Shown here in pieces: positions 12,020-22,319 of a stretch of 64,000 bases of DNA. The notes under the pieces are model-generated. The model did not search any database. It was not told the origin of the DNA and worked only from the letters and a program-made list of their open reading frames with translations. Source of the stretch: Gracilariopsis chorda (lineage: Eukaryota > Rhodophyta > Florideophyceae > Gracilariales > Gracilariaceae); assembly GCA_003194525.1 (NCBI GenBank), contig NBIV01000051.1:1-64000 (forward strand). Direction: 5' to 3'. Made by a program: the position numbers and the translations under genes. Each line of letters begins with the position of its first letter. Within the stretch, counting starts at the first letter, position 1.

Positions 12020-14190
12020 GTTTTCCGCCTTCGGCGGTGGGTTGGTTTCCTCGACAACGAGTGCTTCATCCCGTTGACGGGGGTTTCGATCCGCATAAGC
12101 GGGGGTTGCAACGGATGGTTGCGTGATCTCCCGAATCGGGGTGTATGAAGCTTGCCGCGCACGCGGGGTCTGTGGTAGGACATGGGAAAAGTCCGTTTTT
12201 GCACCGAGGTATGAAGCAGTCGGGACGGAACGTTTCTCCTCTGGAGTGAGGGCCTCGTAGTTTGCCACCACCTTGGCCATATCCTTCAGTGAGCAGATAC
12301 ACTGAGGGGAGGTATGGCCATGGGCATAACATAGGTGGCAAATGAGAGCCAACACCGCGACATGCGGATTATTATTCCGAGTGTCGGAAAAGCGAACCGC
12401 AGGGGGGTGTCAGTCCATCCAGGCCGTTGATAACGGGATTGACCGTTTGAAAACGGGAGTCGTTGGGGTTGGACCCGACTATTACCACCGTACAAAACGG
12501 GGTTTTCTGTTCCCATATCACGGGTCATCTCGGTCGTCGACGGCAAATCACTGGTGGGTATCGACAAACCATCCCCCTGCACTAAACGCACGGTATCAAA
12601 TCCCTGTCCAGGGTTCCCATCCGCAGTGAGCGGGAGTGAGGAAGCTTCGCTTTCCAGCAACAACGCCTTGGCGGATATAGACCGATTGTTCGGAGTTCTT
12701 GCACGTAGTGCATCCCCTTCTGCTCGAGCGTGTTGGACCAGCTCGAGATAGGTGATCCTCCGCTTGTCCTCCCGATAACGGGTAACTAAACTCCGGATTG
12801 TCGGGTCAAGACCATCGATGAACATGGTACTGCGCTCCCCAGCGGGGTATACGTTACCACATCTGTGGAAAGCCTTGTTAAGGCGCACCGAGTAATCGGT
12901 CTCGGTCTCTCCAGCACGCTGGCATGTATCTTGCGAAGCGAGGATAGCCTGCTGAATAGCGGTGTTTGTGGCGTAGGAGCGCAGAAGATACTGCACAGCC
13001 TCCGGCCAGCAAGTAACACCTCCCTCGGAGGCAGGAGAAGATCCTCTGATAGAGTTGTATTGGTCCTCCGCCACTCCCCGTAAGAAATACGGTAAAGCCA
13101 AATAGGCTTGTCCCTCATTCATACCGAGGATATTGGCCTCCGCTACAAAGCGGGATAAGAAATCCAGTACTAGGACCGGGTCCTCTGCAGTAAAATACTG
13201 GTTGCGGAGCGAGAGCTGTATTCGCTTAATGCATTCTCGCACCTTTCCCGTACCACGGGGTGTACGTCCAAGTGACGAATCTTCGAGCCGGTAGTACCGG
13301 TATGATAAAAGCTTCCGGTAATCCGGGTTTGTCGGTTTCAATTCCCGGAGACTGGGGTGTCTTCTCCCCTTCTGGCGGGTTCGGATCACACCTTCAGTGG
13401 CCGATGACCGCTTCGAGGGGGAGGAGTAGCCTCGCTTCTCGTCCTCCGAGTCGGAGTCCGAGGAGCTCGAGCTAACCGAATGGTTTCGGGATGAGTCCGA
13501 CGATGTCGAAGAATCAGAGTCCGAATATTTTCGGTGGTGTTTCCGTCGATGACGGCGTTTCTTCTTCCCAGCAAGCTGGTCGTTGTGCGATGCCTCGTTT
13601 ACTGGATCATCCGGGGATGGTTTGTCCATGAGGACGAACTGCTCCAGCGTCTCCAGGCGGGCACCAATCCGATCAAATCGGGCTCCAACTCCTTCGATGA
13701 AGGTGGCGGGTTGTCCCAAACTCTCCAACACGGAGTTGACGTCAGACCGTAAAATACGGAGTTCCTCGGCAACCTCCTTTACGGGGGTTGCCAAGACCAC
13801 CTCTTGGAGGGATTTTAGTTCCCCTACAAGGGTGTCATGGGCAGTCCACAGAGCGCGGACCTGGGATTCCAGGGAAGTCCCCTGGGGGGTGTTATCGCCC
13901 GTTCCACGGGGGCTAGAAGCCGCGACAGCGGGAGCAGGCTGGGGTGCCTGGGGCACTGCAGCAACAGCCGGAGTCGATGCTGCATTCCCCTGCGGGGGTG
14001 ATAACGAGGGCAAAAGGAGGTTCCGGGGTTCCCGGTCGGGGGTATCATTCCACAATGAAGCGGCGCCAGCACGGCTGGAACTTGTCCGTATAGGGATACG
14101 GGGTACGAACCGAACTTCGGAAGTGTCCGCGTTGTCGCGGGAGCGACTACGCCTCGCCACTGGCTCCGCATCGGAGGGATTTCTCGACAT
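12020..14190 (-). other. gag part of Gypsy copy 1
   Basis: The gag-like region starts with Arg/Ser and Pro/Ala-rich sequence. It then has a Lys/Arg/His and Ser-rich basic stretch, a helical capsid-like part, and near the end a CCHC zinc knuckle (CHLCYAHGHTSPQC). Its position next to the 5' LTR and the knuckle support gag. Confidence 0.85.
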
Positions 14191-14274
14191 GAGAAAATAC
14201 CATTACGACGGGAAACGATCACGGAACTTCCGATGAATAAAAACAAACCTCGTAAGAGGGAAAACAAAAACCGA

Positions 14275-14292
14275 TTCTAGGTCGGGAGACCA
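14275..14292 (-). other. primer-binding site of Gypsy copy 1
   Basis: Three bases inside the 5' LTR the element strand reads TGGTCTCCCGACCTAG. Its complement ends in GGGAGACCA, like the 3' end of eukaryotic tRNA-Tyr. The same site is present in copy 2 at 59409-59426. The primer identity is an inference. Confidence 0.6.
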
Positions 14293-14295
14293 CTT

Positions 14296-15121
14296 TGTGG
14301 TGCAACGCCCCAAAGGGGAGAAACACCGAAAGACGTTCGGGATCTTTCCTCCGTGGAGGTGAACCCAGTTGGGTACACCCCCTCTAGGGGTGGCACGGCG
14401 GAGCCTGTTTGTAAGACCGAGGCCACCCTTCGCGACTAGCGCAAGAGGGTTTAGGACAAGAATCGGTATCTGCGAGAGCGGGAATGCGTCCTGGCCAGAG
14501 GTAGGTTTCCACGTAAGTGTGGGTGTGTGAGCGGATGCGCACACGAGAGCCGCAGATAGCGGGAGGTGCTACCCTAAAAAGGGGAAGAAGGAAGGGCGAA
14601 GAGGAGGAAGAGAGGATGAAGTGAGTCGCGAGAGCGACGGGGGCGAACGGCGATGCCGGTAACAATATCCCTATACATGGCAAAACATCAATGCAATTGG
14701 AATAATATGACTCCCAGTGATGGGTCCCTTTAGATGTGCAAGGGGGTTAGATGTCCCGTGGTTCACGGCGTTTCCCTCCAAGGAGGAGTATAGCACGCGC
14801 GCAAGCGGTAACAAGTAGAGCCAATTCCCCAGGTTGGGGTCCCTTGTTGGGGAAGGTGTACTGGTGCGACGGCAGTGCGCCGTCGCACTAAGTACTAGCT
14901 TCCCAGAAATGGGTGTGATAGTAATAAATAAAATCAACTAAAATACTCCACATTTCGTGGCAACATCCACTACTGTGGCCAACCGCCAATTGACCCAAAA
15001 CCGTGTCCCACGTGTCCATACCCACCATTGTGGGGCGTAGTTCATATACACACTACACAACCGATAATATCGGGAAAACGATCAAGTACCAGGAATCCCT
15101 CCCTGAGGGCGTTGCACTTCA
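14296..15121 (-). repeat. 5' LTR of Gypsy copy 1
   Basis: The 826-bp LTR begins TGTGGTGCAACGCCC and ends GGGCGTTGCACTTCA on the plus strand. It differs from its partner at roughly 40 positions by eye. Confidence 0.93.
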
Positions 15122-15122
15122 G

Positions 15123-15606
15123 TTTTGAACGTTAAATCTCTATGCCTTGCGTGAAAAGATCGAACTGCATCGTCTGATGGGACACTATTTTTCCATCCTG
15201 TTCTGTGGTCAGCTGCTACGCCAGCCATAACATACTTCAATATGTCATCCTCAAATGCGAATATGCGGTCTGCTGCCTCTTTTAACCTGTGAACAATCAA
15301 GCTCTCTTCTTCATGAGCTAGAACTGTTTGTGCTCCTTTGCGTGAACATGAACTGTCAGTGAGCTTTTTGTTTAAGCGGTTGTACCCTTTTCTGTTGATA
15401 AGGTGTTTGAGGTTATAAAATTTGCTCTTGCTCAGATAAATGGATTTGACGATATCGCGGATTTTGTGTTTGGTATTTTTGTCTTGGAGCATTACTACGG
15501 CGTTTTGTTTCATTATGCGTTGATGCCCTGCTCTGACTCGACTTTTTTGAAGTCTGCTGGCTTGCTCGCACATGGAGTGAGCGGTCGTCGAGATTTGTGG
15601 AGGCAA
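15123..15606 (-). pseudogene. CENPB/psq-type transposase, proximal part, split by Gypsy copy 1
   Basis: The frame begins with an ATG at 15606. Residues about 45-75 form a helix-turn-helix-like segment (IRDIVKSIYLSKSKFYNLK). Residues about 100-160 look like a CENPB-type DNA-binding domain: a conserved EEESLIVHRLKEAADR helix, a GW stretch and the closing FHARHRDLTF block. This layout is that of pogo/Tigger-like and psq-type transposases. The reading frame runs straight into Gypsy copy 1 and resumes at 5212, reading in the same frame once the duplicated TTTTG is accounted for. The DDE domain is absent from both pieces, so the gene is a relic. Confidence 0.75.
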
Positions 15607-15884
15607 GAAGGTCTAGAGAGCGTAGAACAGTGACCTACGAGAAATGGAAAACAGGTCATGCGCAATAGAGAAGATACTGCTCAGTACGTTTTTCTTGGTA
15701 TTATGCGTCTACTTGTCGAATGTTCCCCTTTTTTCATATCAAACTCTTCGTCTTAGCGCGAGGAATGTGATCAGTTGATTAGATTTGAAATCGGGGGCAG
15801 TTTGGTCGGCATATGATGTCTCAAAGGAAAGTTTCCAACTTCGACCTTTTTCCATAATTAGCCTTTTGTGAAAGGTACACACAT
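15607..15884. other. AT-rich spacer
   Basis: Nothing recognisable lies between the start of the transposase relic and dispersed repeat B. Confidence 0.3.
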
Positions 15885-16170
15885 TTGTGTCACCAAGAGG
15901 CAAAGCCGGCCACGGCGTAACAAGACAGGTTTAAATGATGCCAGCCATCAAATATGTTTGCAAGTTTACCACGGCTTCATCTGTTGCAGATATCATAGAC
16001 ATAACCAACGAAAGTTCCAAAAATACCAAGTAGAGTTAAGGTCTTATTTTACCCAAATTTTACAAGGGTCCACGGTCCACTCATACTTGAGTGGAACCGA
16101 TGCCGCGTTGATACCGAATCATTCATCGTACACCTTGTGCAGACGGTATGCGCTTACGTATTGCTTTATA
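15885..16170 (+). repeat. diverged dispersed repeat, copy B
   Basis: This is the second copy of the repeat at 4015-4297, in the same orientation, with similarity over about 280 bp. Its reverse strand includes the last roughly 15 codons of the membrane-type frame at 16119-16475. In copy A a comparable codon string (QCVCTYPLGEV against QYVSAYRLHKV) can be read in the corresponding place. The repeat may therefore be derived from the 3' end of a multicopy gene. Confidence 0.65.
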
Positions 16171-16475
16171 ATAGCAACTAAGAATGACCAACCTTGGGCT
16201 TTCAAAACATCAGTACCACAAACACCAATACCAGCCAACGAAAACAGACAACCATTTTCTGTCTGTGATCTAGCCCGGAACGACAATAAGACAAGTGAGA
16301 CCAAGAGGCTGCCCATAACAAACGTAACCTCGTTTAGAGAGGTCCAACTCCAAGCGATACCAATGGATAGGAAAACAGAGAATAGACCAAAGCTCACTTC
16401 GAGCTCCAAAATAGAAAAATTTAAACGAGAAAAATACTTGAACTCAGTCTCACCTAATCACAGTTGGGCCAGATG
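16119..16475 (-). pseudogene. hydrophobic membrane-protein-like frame without a start codon
   Basis: The open frame runs about 118 codons to a stop at 16119 and has no ATG near its beginning. It contains three hydrophobic stretches long enough to be membrane segments (FGLFSVFLSIGIAW, VMGSLLVSLVLLSF and CLFSLAGIGVCG), followed by a WSFLVAIIKQYVSAY tail. Its C-terminal codons fall inside dispersed repeat B. It looks like the C-terminal piece of a small polytopic membrane protein, perhaps one of a multigene family spread with the repeat. I do not recognise the family. Confidence 0.3.
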
Positions 16476-17628
16476 CTGAGCAGAAACGAGTGGTTTTCAT
16501 CAAATACCGTGGCAAGTGATCTCTGCTTGATCACAAATAGCGCAGTTAGGCAGTGAGCTACCAGAACTACAGGCCGGCGGCAAAAACAGGGTGGATGGTA
16601 GACAAAGACGGACTTCTAACCCCACGCACAAAAAGAGAGAGATAGACATCAAACGAATTACTGATTGTAGCAAGTGGGTTCTACACTGGGCATGTGGTAG
16701 TTGTAGTTAGAGCAAAATCCCACTTCGGGCGCTTGTTACAAAAAAGAAAGGAATATTCTATGCTATGGCATAACGCCATAATCTGCCAACTTGGTAGGAC
16801 ACAAATGGTATGAAACTACTTACCGTGAGGCGACAAACCTCGCAAAAGGTTTTTATGTAAAACAGAAATACACGACAGGCGTACCCTTGGTATAGCTGCT
16901 GTCACACACAAATAACTTCTATGACCAATATGGCTCTTTTGCTCGCTAATGTAACTCTACACGAGCCCAGGGCGCTTTCATAATTCTGTACCAAAAATTG
17001 AGCAATGCTCTAAGCTGCACGGGCGCCTCCTTGTGAGATTGCGTTCCAGTTTACAGCACCGTTTCATTTGTCAATTAAAATCTATGGATCACGCGACCTG
17101 CTTATATCAAGATGGATAAGTTATCTGCTTGATACAGGATATCTGGCCGTCGGGGCTCACACAATACGAAGACACAAGCACATGCTTCTTATTCACAAGG
17201 TAAGTTACGTTGCTGTTTCCTTTCACAACAACAGAGACAACGAAGACACAACCAGCTCCGCTCGCTTCTCCGGTGCTCAAGTTGTGCTCAACCTGGATGC
17301 AATAACTGGGCCTCAGCTTCGTCTCAGCTCGATATTGCACCTTGCACAGCTGTCTTGGAGCTTGGCCCGGTTGATAACTGTTTTACAAGCCGTTCCGACG
17401 GTGACTATATATCACACGCTCGCTGCGAGGCTCGTAGTGTGCGCACAGTATTTAACTCGTCCGCAAGTCTGCGGGCCCCAAGCAAGACGTCGTTATAACC
17501 TTAAGATCCAAACAACAACTTGAGTTTTTGCAGTTTTGGTTTAGAACTGCCACGCTTCGCAGTGAAACCGTATTCAAGGTTCACCCAACACAGTGAATGC
17601 CCGAGGAAGTGGGTGCTAAGAAAGAATA
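16476..17628. other. spacer upstream of the zinc-finger gene
   Basis: No convincing gene was found. TATATAT-like bases near 17405 and TATTTAA near 17450 could be core-promoter elements for the gene starting at 17629. A 151-codon frame at 17068-17523 has no recognisable features and is left out. Confidence 0.3.
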
Positions 17629-18069
17629 ATGTCTGAGCAGAGTGCAGTGTCTCAGAATCAGAACACGAAAAAGAAAATACTGTGCCCAGAACCGGGTTGT
17701 GGGAGGTACGTTATTTTCTAAATGAAGAGTTCCTTGCCGCAGATGCACTAACAAGTATTGGGTGTAACACTAAAATCCAAAGAAAATTAAGAGAAAAGCG
17801 TAAGTTAAGATTGCTCTCTTTTACTTCAGTTTGGTTGAAAAAGAGAACACATCAGCGCACGGTAGGAAGTTCTTTTCCACTGGTTTTCGCTGAATTTGAT
17901 GTCTAACCAGCTCTTGATTGCTTCCTAACCAGAGTCAATTAGTAAACATCGAAATGCAGCACATAACGGGGGGTCGACGGGGCACCAAGGGAGTTTCCGT
18001 TGCAAACAATGTTCGATGACTTTTGACTCCAATTCGGGCTTGACAAACCACGTCAAGAAAAATCATTGA
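17629..18069 (+). CDS. small C2H2 zinc-finger protein, three exons (predicted)
   Basis: No long open frame exists here, but a spliced model reads well. Exon 1 (17629-17705) starts with ATG and ends in CPEPGCG, the front half of a C2H2 finger. Exon 2 is 17830-17861. Exon 3 (17960-18069) ends in FRCKQCSMTFDSNSGLTNH and VKKNH, a complete finger with Cys-x2-Cys-x12-His-x4-His spacing. The introns (124 and 98 bp) have GT-AG ends and match in size the introns of other genes in this window; CTAAC-type branch-point candidates are present. The product would be 72 residues, probably nuclear. The last finger is strongly supported. The exon joins are inference: the first finger in this model has one residue too few between Cys and His. 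Confidence 0.5.
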
Positions 18070-18499
18070 TGTTGCATGCGATTCTGTTGCTGTTGGTGAA
18101 AATACCTTAGGCATTTATGGATTCAACTAGAGAGCAAGGAATAATCGCCATGTGATATTGCTACCATGCATTGATGCGTGTGATACTTTAAAGGGAAGTG
18201 AGCAATTTGAGCGAGTACCGGAGAGTATTGAAGAAAGGCATATAACTATGCTTGTTTCTTTTCCTTTCTTCTTTTCTATGAATGCTGGCGCTGCAAAGTG
18301 TCGTGACAGAGAGCAAGGAGTCCGATGGCTCGAGAGTTTACGAAGGAGGAGGAGGTGGCGAGGTATCTATGTATGGAGCCCTGCCGGCGTCGGCTTCGGC
18401 TGCTGGCAACGTGTGACAACTGCGTCGGGAGGGTTCGCGTGGTGCGAGCTGCGCAGCATCTCGATCGTCGGAAGCGGGACGCTTGTGACAACACGCCTC

Positions 18500-18960
18500 C
18501 TGATGATGAGGAGTGATAGCGCACGCGTCAGGGTGGGTCACGTTCAGCGCAGTCCGCAGTCGGAGGAATATTACCCGTCCTGTGGCTTTTGTGAGTATGT
18601 CTGCCAAGTTTTGGCGAGAAGGGACATATTGCAGAGTGATGTTGCCTCGTCGCAAGTGTTGGCGCAAATAGTGGTGTCTTAAGTCTATGAACTTGCGCCG
18701 CTTAGAGTCACCAGTATTCTGGCCGATAGACAAAACGGACTGGTTGTCTACAAGAAGCGGGGAGGGTTTGTCGTCATGCAGTTTTAAAAACTGCAACACT
18801 CTGCGGATAAAGCAGGTACTTTGAACCGCAGAAGTTGCGGCAATGTATTCCGCTTCGGCAGTCGACAAGGCTACACAGCTCTGTTGGGAAGACGTCCATG
18901 CAATCGGGCCACCACGTAGAGTTAGAATGTAACCGGTAATGGATTTTCGGTTCTTAGTAC
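18500..18960 (-). mobile_element. Ty1/copia RNase H fragment (fossil)
   Basis: The minus strand encodes the end of a copia polyprotein. It has the RKSITGYILTLRGGPIAW start of copia RNase H, then QQSCVALSTAEAEYIAA, then LLVDNQSVL, then the closing SRQNLADILTKA block. It lies head to head with a copia gag fragment at 19007 on the other strand, so this is a rearranged remnant rather than an ordered element. The open frame continues to 18338 as a tail without copia motifs. No LTRs were identified. Confidence 0.85.
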
Positions 18961-19006
18961 AGCTCGTGAATCTCGTGCTGCTCGACGCAACAACCATAAT
19001 TCAGTC

Positions 19007-19800
19007 ATGGCCGACAATCTCGAGCCCACCGCTACGGCCGGTCCTTCTGCTCCCTCAAGCCACCAATACGTTGCGTTGCAACAATTATTGGCTCAACTGC
19101 AATCCAACGCTGTGCCTTCGTGGAACTTTAGCAATGAGACGCTTACTAGTCTCACGAAGAAAAATTTTACAAAGTGGCATGCTTCTCTTACCGACATCCT
19201 AGCTACGCATAGTTTCTCACACATACTGACTGAGAGATTTGTTGCAAGCACAGATGAAAATCGAAAGGCATTCGCCTCATGTAGAGCATTGATCACGAAC
19301 AGCATATCTGAAGAAGTCAATGAACTCATTCCAAATTCTATCTTTCTCCTATCCCCGTCGCAAATTTTCTCTCATCTAAAAACCATGCTAGAAGACTCAG
19401 CCATGAACATAGATCAACTGCTGACTGACGCGTCTTTGATCCGCTTTGATGAAAAGACAGGTCTTGTGCCGTAAATTGAGAAGCACAGACGTCAGCAAGC
19501 CCTGCTAATTGAGGCTGGAGCATCCGAGTTTTCCACAGATATTCGTACGGTCAAAATTATACTCAGAGGACTGACTGCCTCTACAAACGTATATTCTACC
19601 ATCGCAGCCACTTTACTAGCCACAACCACGCCATCATCTATTTCTGAGGTGCACAAGGCGCTGAAAGCTTTTGAATCCGCTATAACCATTCATGGCGCAC
19701 ATCACACCCCAATTCAGGATGCCAAACCCGTTTCTAGCTCACAAGACACGGTGGTCTTGGACAGCCTTCTCTCTACTATGACAGGTTATGGGCCCAGATA
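19007..19800 (+). mobile_element. Ty1/copia gag fragment (fossil)
   Basis: A frame starting with ATG at 19007 shows the copia gag pattern: a short Ala/Pro/Ser N-terminus, then LTKKNFTKWHASLTDILATH (the L...NF..W...L block of copia/UBN2-type gag), and a helical continuation over about 260 codons. It is broken. It lies back to back with the RNase H fragment ending near 18960, and the junction of the two pieces falls at about 18960-19006. Confidence 0.7.
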
Positions 19801-20212
19801 TTCCTGGGGTACAGGGTTCGATTCCCTCCAGTCCAGCTGCCACTGCACTTGCACACGATGCTTACTATTCCCACCATTCTTCACACTCCACCCTCGTAGT
19901 CCAGGAGCACTACCGCGGGTGAGGAGCACTGTGGTGGTTGATATACGTGTACCAGCTGCGACTATCATCAGTTCACACCGGACATGTGACCTAGTCGTTT
20001 TGACTATGACACAAAGCAACACGTTCAGAGGGCGTTCTCGTGATGCAGGTCGAAGGTGCTTGAATTCTCCCTGCGTTGTAGCTCATATCTCTACCGCGCA
20101 AAAGACGATCGAAACAGCAATCTGAAAACGTGAGAACCCTAACCGTAAGAACCTCTAAAATTGGTCAAGCAGAAGATCGATACAAATAAAGCTCGCTCTA
20201 TACATCATTACT
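19801..20212. other. spacer, possibly further copia-derived sequence
   Basis: No clear gene is seen. The reading frame from the gag fragment drifts on as low-quality sequence to about 20120. The kinase-like gene ends at 20213. Confidence 0.3.
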
Positions 20213-21661
20213 TCATACGTTGCGCTTGTCTGTAACTTCTTTTGCATCCACGAGTAAACGTGCAAGCATTTGCAAATCCTCATCAACCATCCTATCGCCA
20301 CCTTCGAAACCTTGCAAAATGAATACAAGAGAGCAATGGATGGGTACAATTTCAAGTAACTTCCGAAGGTCAGATGCAGTGGCGTAGTTCTCCCACAAAC
20401 TCAAGTATTCGTTCATGGCCAGATCGGTTACAGGACTATCAAAGCAGAATGTATCACAAAGAGCAATATCGATTCGAGCCGCACCCCAGTCGAATAGAAC
20501 AAGAGAACCATCGTCGGCCTTCAATACATTTTCAGTTATATCGCCGTGTGTCAATGTCAAAGGACATTTCCCACTATCATACAACTCTCGCAGAAGTTCG
20601 TACAGTGCTGTGCCATGAAGTGTAATGTCTGCTAAACCATCCTCCGCATGATTTGGAAACTCCTCATATATCGCAAGCCTTTCCTGCACAACCTTGTCTG
20701 CTAGTAATGCCTTTGTCTGTCGGATCAGTGATTGAGAAGATTCAACTTGTAACCCAAGGTCTTTGAGCGCTTCAATGTGTTGCAGAGATTGTACTTGAAG
20801 CTTTCCAAGTTCGATCAAAAGCCTGCAAAAGTCGTCGTCCCTGGTCTCGTCCTTAACATGCTCTCCTTGGTCGCTCATTAGCATCCACTGCTTCTCCTCG
20901 TTCACAAATATTGGCTTCCTCACTAGCTGCGGCGCAAAGCTTGCGATCAAATTGGTCACTTTTCCTTCTATACTGTTGCTCACCTTTAAGTACACTCTTC
21001 CTTTGTTCGTATTAGCTCTCAGTACGGCGGCATTAACATGAGTAGCTTGGAACTGCTCAAATCCACCTTGCACTTCGTATCCCAGCTTTGCAAGCGTATC
21101 AGTGGCAGCATTTGCTGTACTGGTGAACCAACCTGGTATTTCCCACGGTTGCAGACCAAATTCCTCTTCACCTTTCTTGTACACCTCATCCCTCATCATG
21201 AAAGCAAAGGTCTCAAAGTCCTTAGTATCGTTTATCCAGCAAGACTTCTCTTCTCCCATCGAGTCTACTAGTTCACTTACTTCGTTTACCCCCATCCACT
21301 CGTACTGCTTGTTTGCAGGAGCCACGGGCATACCAGTACTCTTGTCGTTAGGAGACAAGCAATAAAAATTGGAGAAGATTGGCCTTATGTGGTCGTTGCG
21401 AAAGTCGTTGATAGTAGAATACAGCAGTATAAGTTCATACCTCGTGCCACACATCTTCTCAAAGCGCTGGCTAAGGCACTCGCACACTCTTTTCGCATAC
21501 ACTGGTATTTCGGGACATTCTAGTCGTGGAAAACAAAGTTTGCCGTCACTGTTGTGCTTCACAATGAAGCTACTTCTATCCGCGTTGGAGATAACAACAA
21601 CATACGGAAGTGGTGTGCGATCTGGCGGGCAGACATGGTTCGTCTCAACGGCGATGGTCAT
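20213..21661 (-). CDS. APH-fold phosphotransferase with a Nudix-like N-terminal half
   Basis: This intact 482-residue frame starts with ATG at 21661. The C-terminal half carries the catalytic signature of aminoglycoside/choline-kinase-type phosphotransferases: LTHGDITENVL (His372-Gly-Asp374...Asn378, the Brenner motif) followed by VLFDWGAARID (Asp391, the metal-binding DFG equivalent). The lysine of the N-lobe is probably in the VYLKVSNS strand near residue 226. Residues about 18-135, with a PYVVVISNADRSSFIV strand and a later loop, resemble a degenerate Nudix fold; this part is an inference. No signal peptide or membrane segment is seen, so it is probably cytosolic. The substrate cannot be predicted; the family phosphorylates hydroxyl groups of small molecules. 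It is the first intact host gene after the left transposon block. Confidence 0.75.
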   Translation of the reverse strand: MTIAVETNHVCPPDRTPLPYVVVISNADRSSFIVKHNSDGKLCFPRLECPEIPVYAKRVCECLSQRFEKMCGTRYELILLYSTINDFRNDHIRPIFSNFYCLSPNDKSTGMPVAPANKQYEWMGVNEVSELVDSMGEEKSCWINDTKDFETFAFMMRDEVYKKGEEEFGLQPWEIPGWFTSTANAATDTLAKLGYEVQGGFEQFQATHVNAAVLRANTNKGRVYLKVSNSIEGKVTNLIASFAPQLVRKPIFVNEEKQWMLMSDQGEHVKDETRDDDFCRLLIELGKLQVQSLQHIEALKDLGLQVESSQSLIRQTKALLADKVVQERLAIYEEFPNHAEDGLADITLHGTALYELLRELYDSGKCPLTLTHGDITENVLKADDGSLVLFDWGAARIDIALCDTFCFDSPVTDLAMNEYLSLWENYATASDLRKLLEIVPIHCSLVFILQGFEGGDRMVDEDLQMLARLLVDAKEVTDKRNV

Positions 21662-22319
21662 TAGAAAGGCTATGCGTATGAACGGATGAACGGATGTCGC
21701 AAAACACTCTTCGGTGATCGGAGTGAACTTCGTTGCCGAATACAGGCTGACTAGGAAGACCGATTTAGCAAGGAAGAGAAAAGGAAATGCCTCTATGGCA
21801 ACAGAGCGCCAAGAGGGGAAGGGGTGGAAGCTCTTTGTTATTTGATCCGGGGGAATACTGTAGGGCCCAGACTCGCGTCGGGCCGTTGTGCGCCGCGATT
21901 TGTCGTCGGTGAGTGGCGGCTGTTGCAGTGTACTGAAGTACCCACGGTAGTACTGAGTCGGAAACGCTTTACTGTGTGCTCCAACTGTACAAAGTGTGGA
22001 CTTGTTCTCACGTTAGGTTGGTTCCTCGTATCTGACAGAGGAACTGCGCAAAGCTGCGCACGAATGCTTTGCGTGCGTCTCCCACCCCGCCGTAGACATC
22101 GATGCCCACCGGTGAGACTGTGACGCTTTTTCTGTGGCATAGGGAAGAATATTTTGCGTGCTTCCCCACCCCCGCTTCTGAGGTAGCTCCACCGGCTGTC
22201 TTGGCCGCATTAGGAAGATATGACGCATTGTAAAGGCTGACAACGGTAACGCCTATACCTATCGGCGCGGGAAAGGAGTTTTTGATTCGGCTTGAGAAAC
22301 GGTTGACAAACCATTCAAT
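21662..22319. other. spacer
   Basis: No supported gene is present. The region is the upstream side of the kinase-like gene and the 5' side of the LINE remnant. No reverse transcriptase could be read here, so the LINE is 5'-truncated. Confidence 0.35.

Larger units (their letters stand above)
5213..15121 (-). mobile_element. Ty3/Gypsy chromovirus, copy 1 (fossil)
   Basis: This 9.9-kb LTR retrotransposon lies on the minus strand. It has two LTRs of 826 bp, a primer-binding site, gag with a CCHC knuckle, protease, reverse transcriptase, RNase H, integrase with zinc-binding domain, a C-terminal chromodomain and a polypurine tract. The chromodomain places it in the chromovirus group of Ty3/Gypsy. 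It is flanked by TTTTG. It is full length in outline but broken, with about three or four interruptions between its open blocks. The LTRs differ from each other by roughly 4-5% by eye, so it is not a very recent arrival. It interrupts a CENPB-type transposase gene. Unlike copy 2 it does not carry the antisense open frame. Confidence 0.95.

Noticed and set aside
17068-17523. 151-codon plus-strand frame
   Set aside because: No start context, no motif, contains promoter-like sequence; not supportable as a gene.
19826-19850. tRNA-like T-arm (GGGTTCGATTCCC)
   Set aside because: No matching acceptor stem, D-arm or A box can be placed at the right distance upstream.
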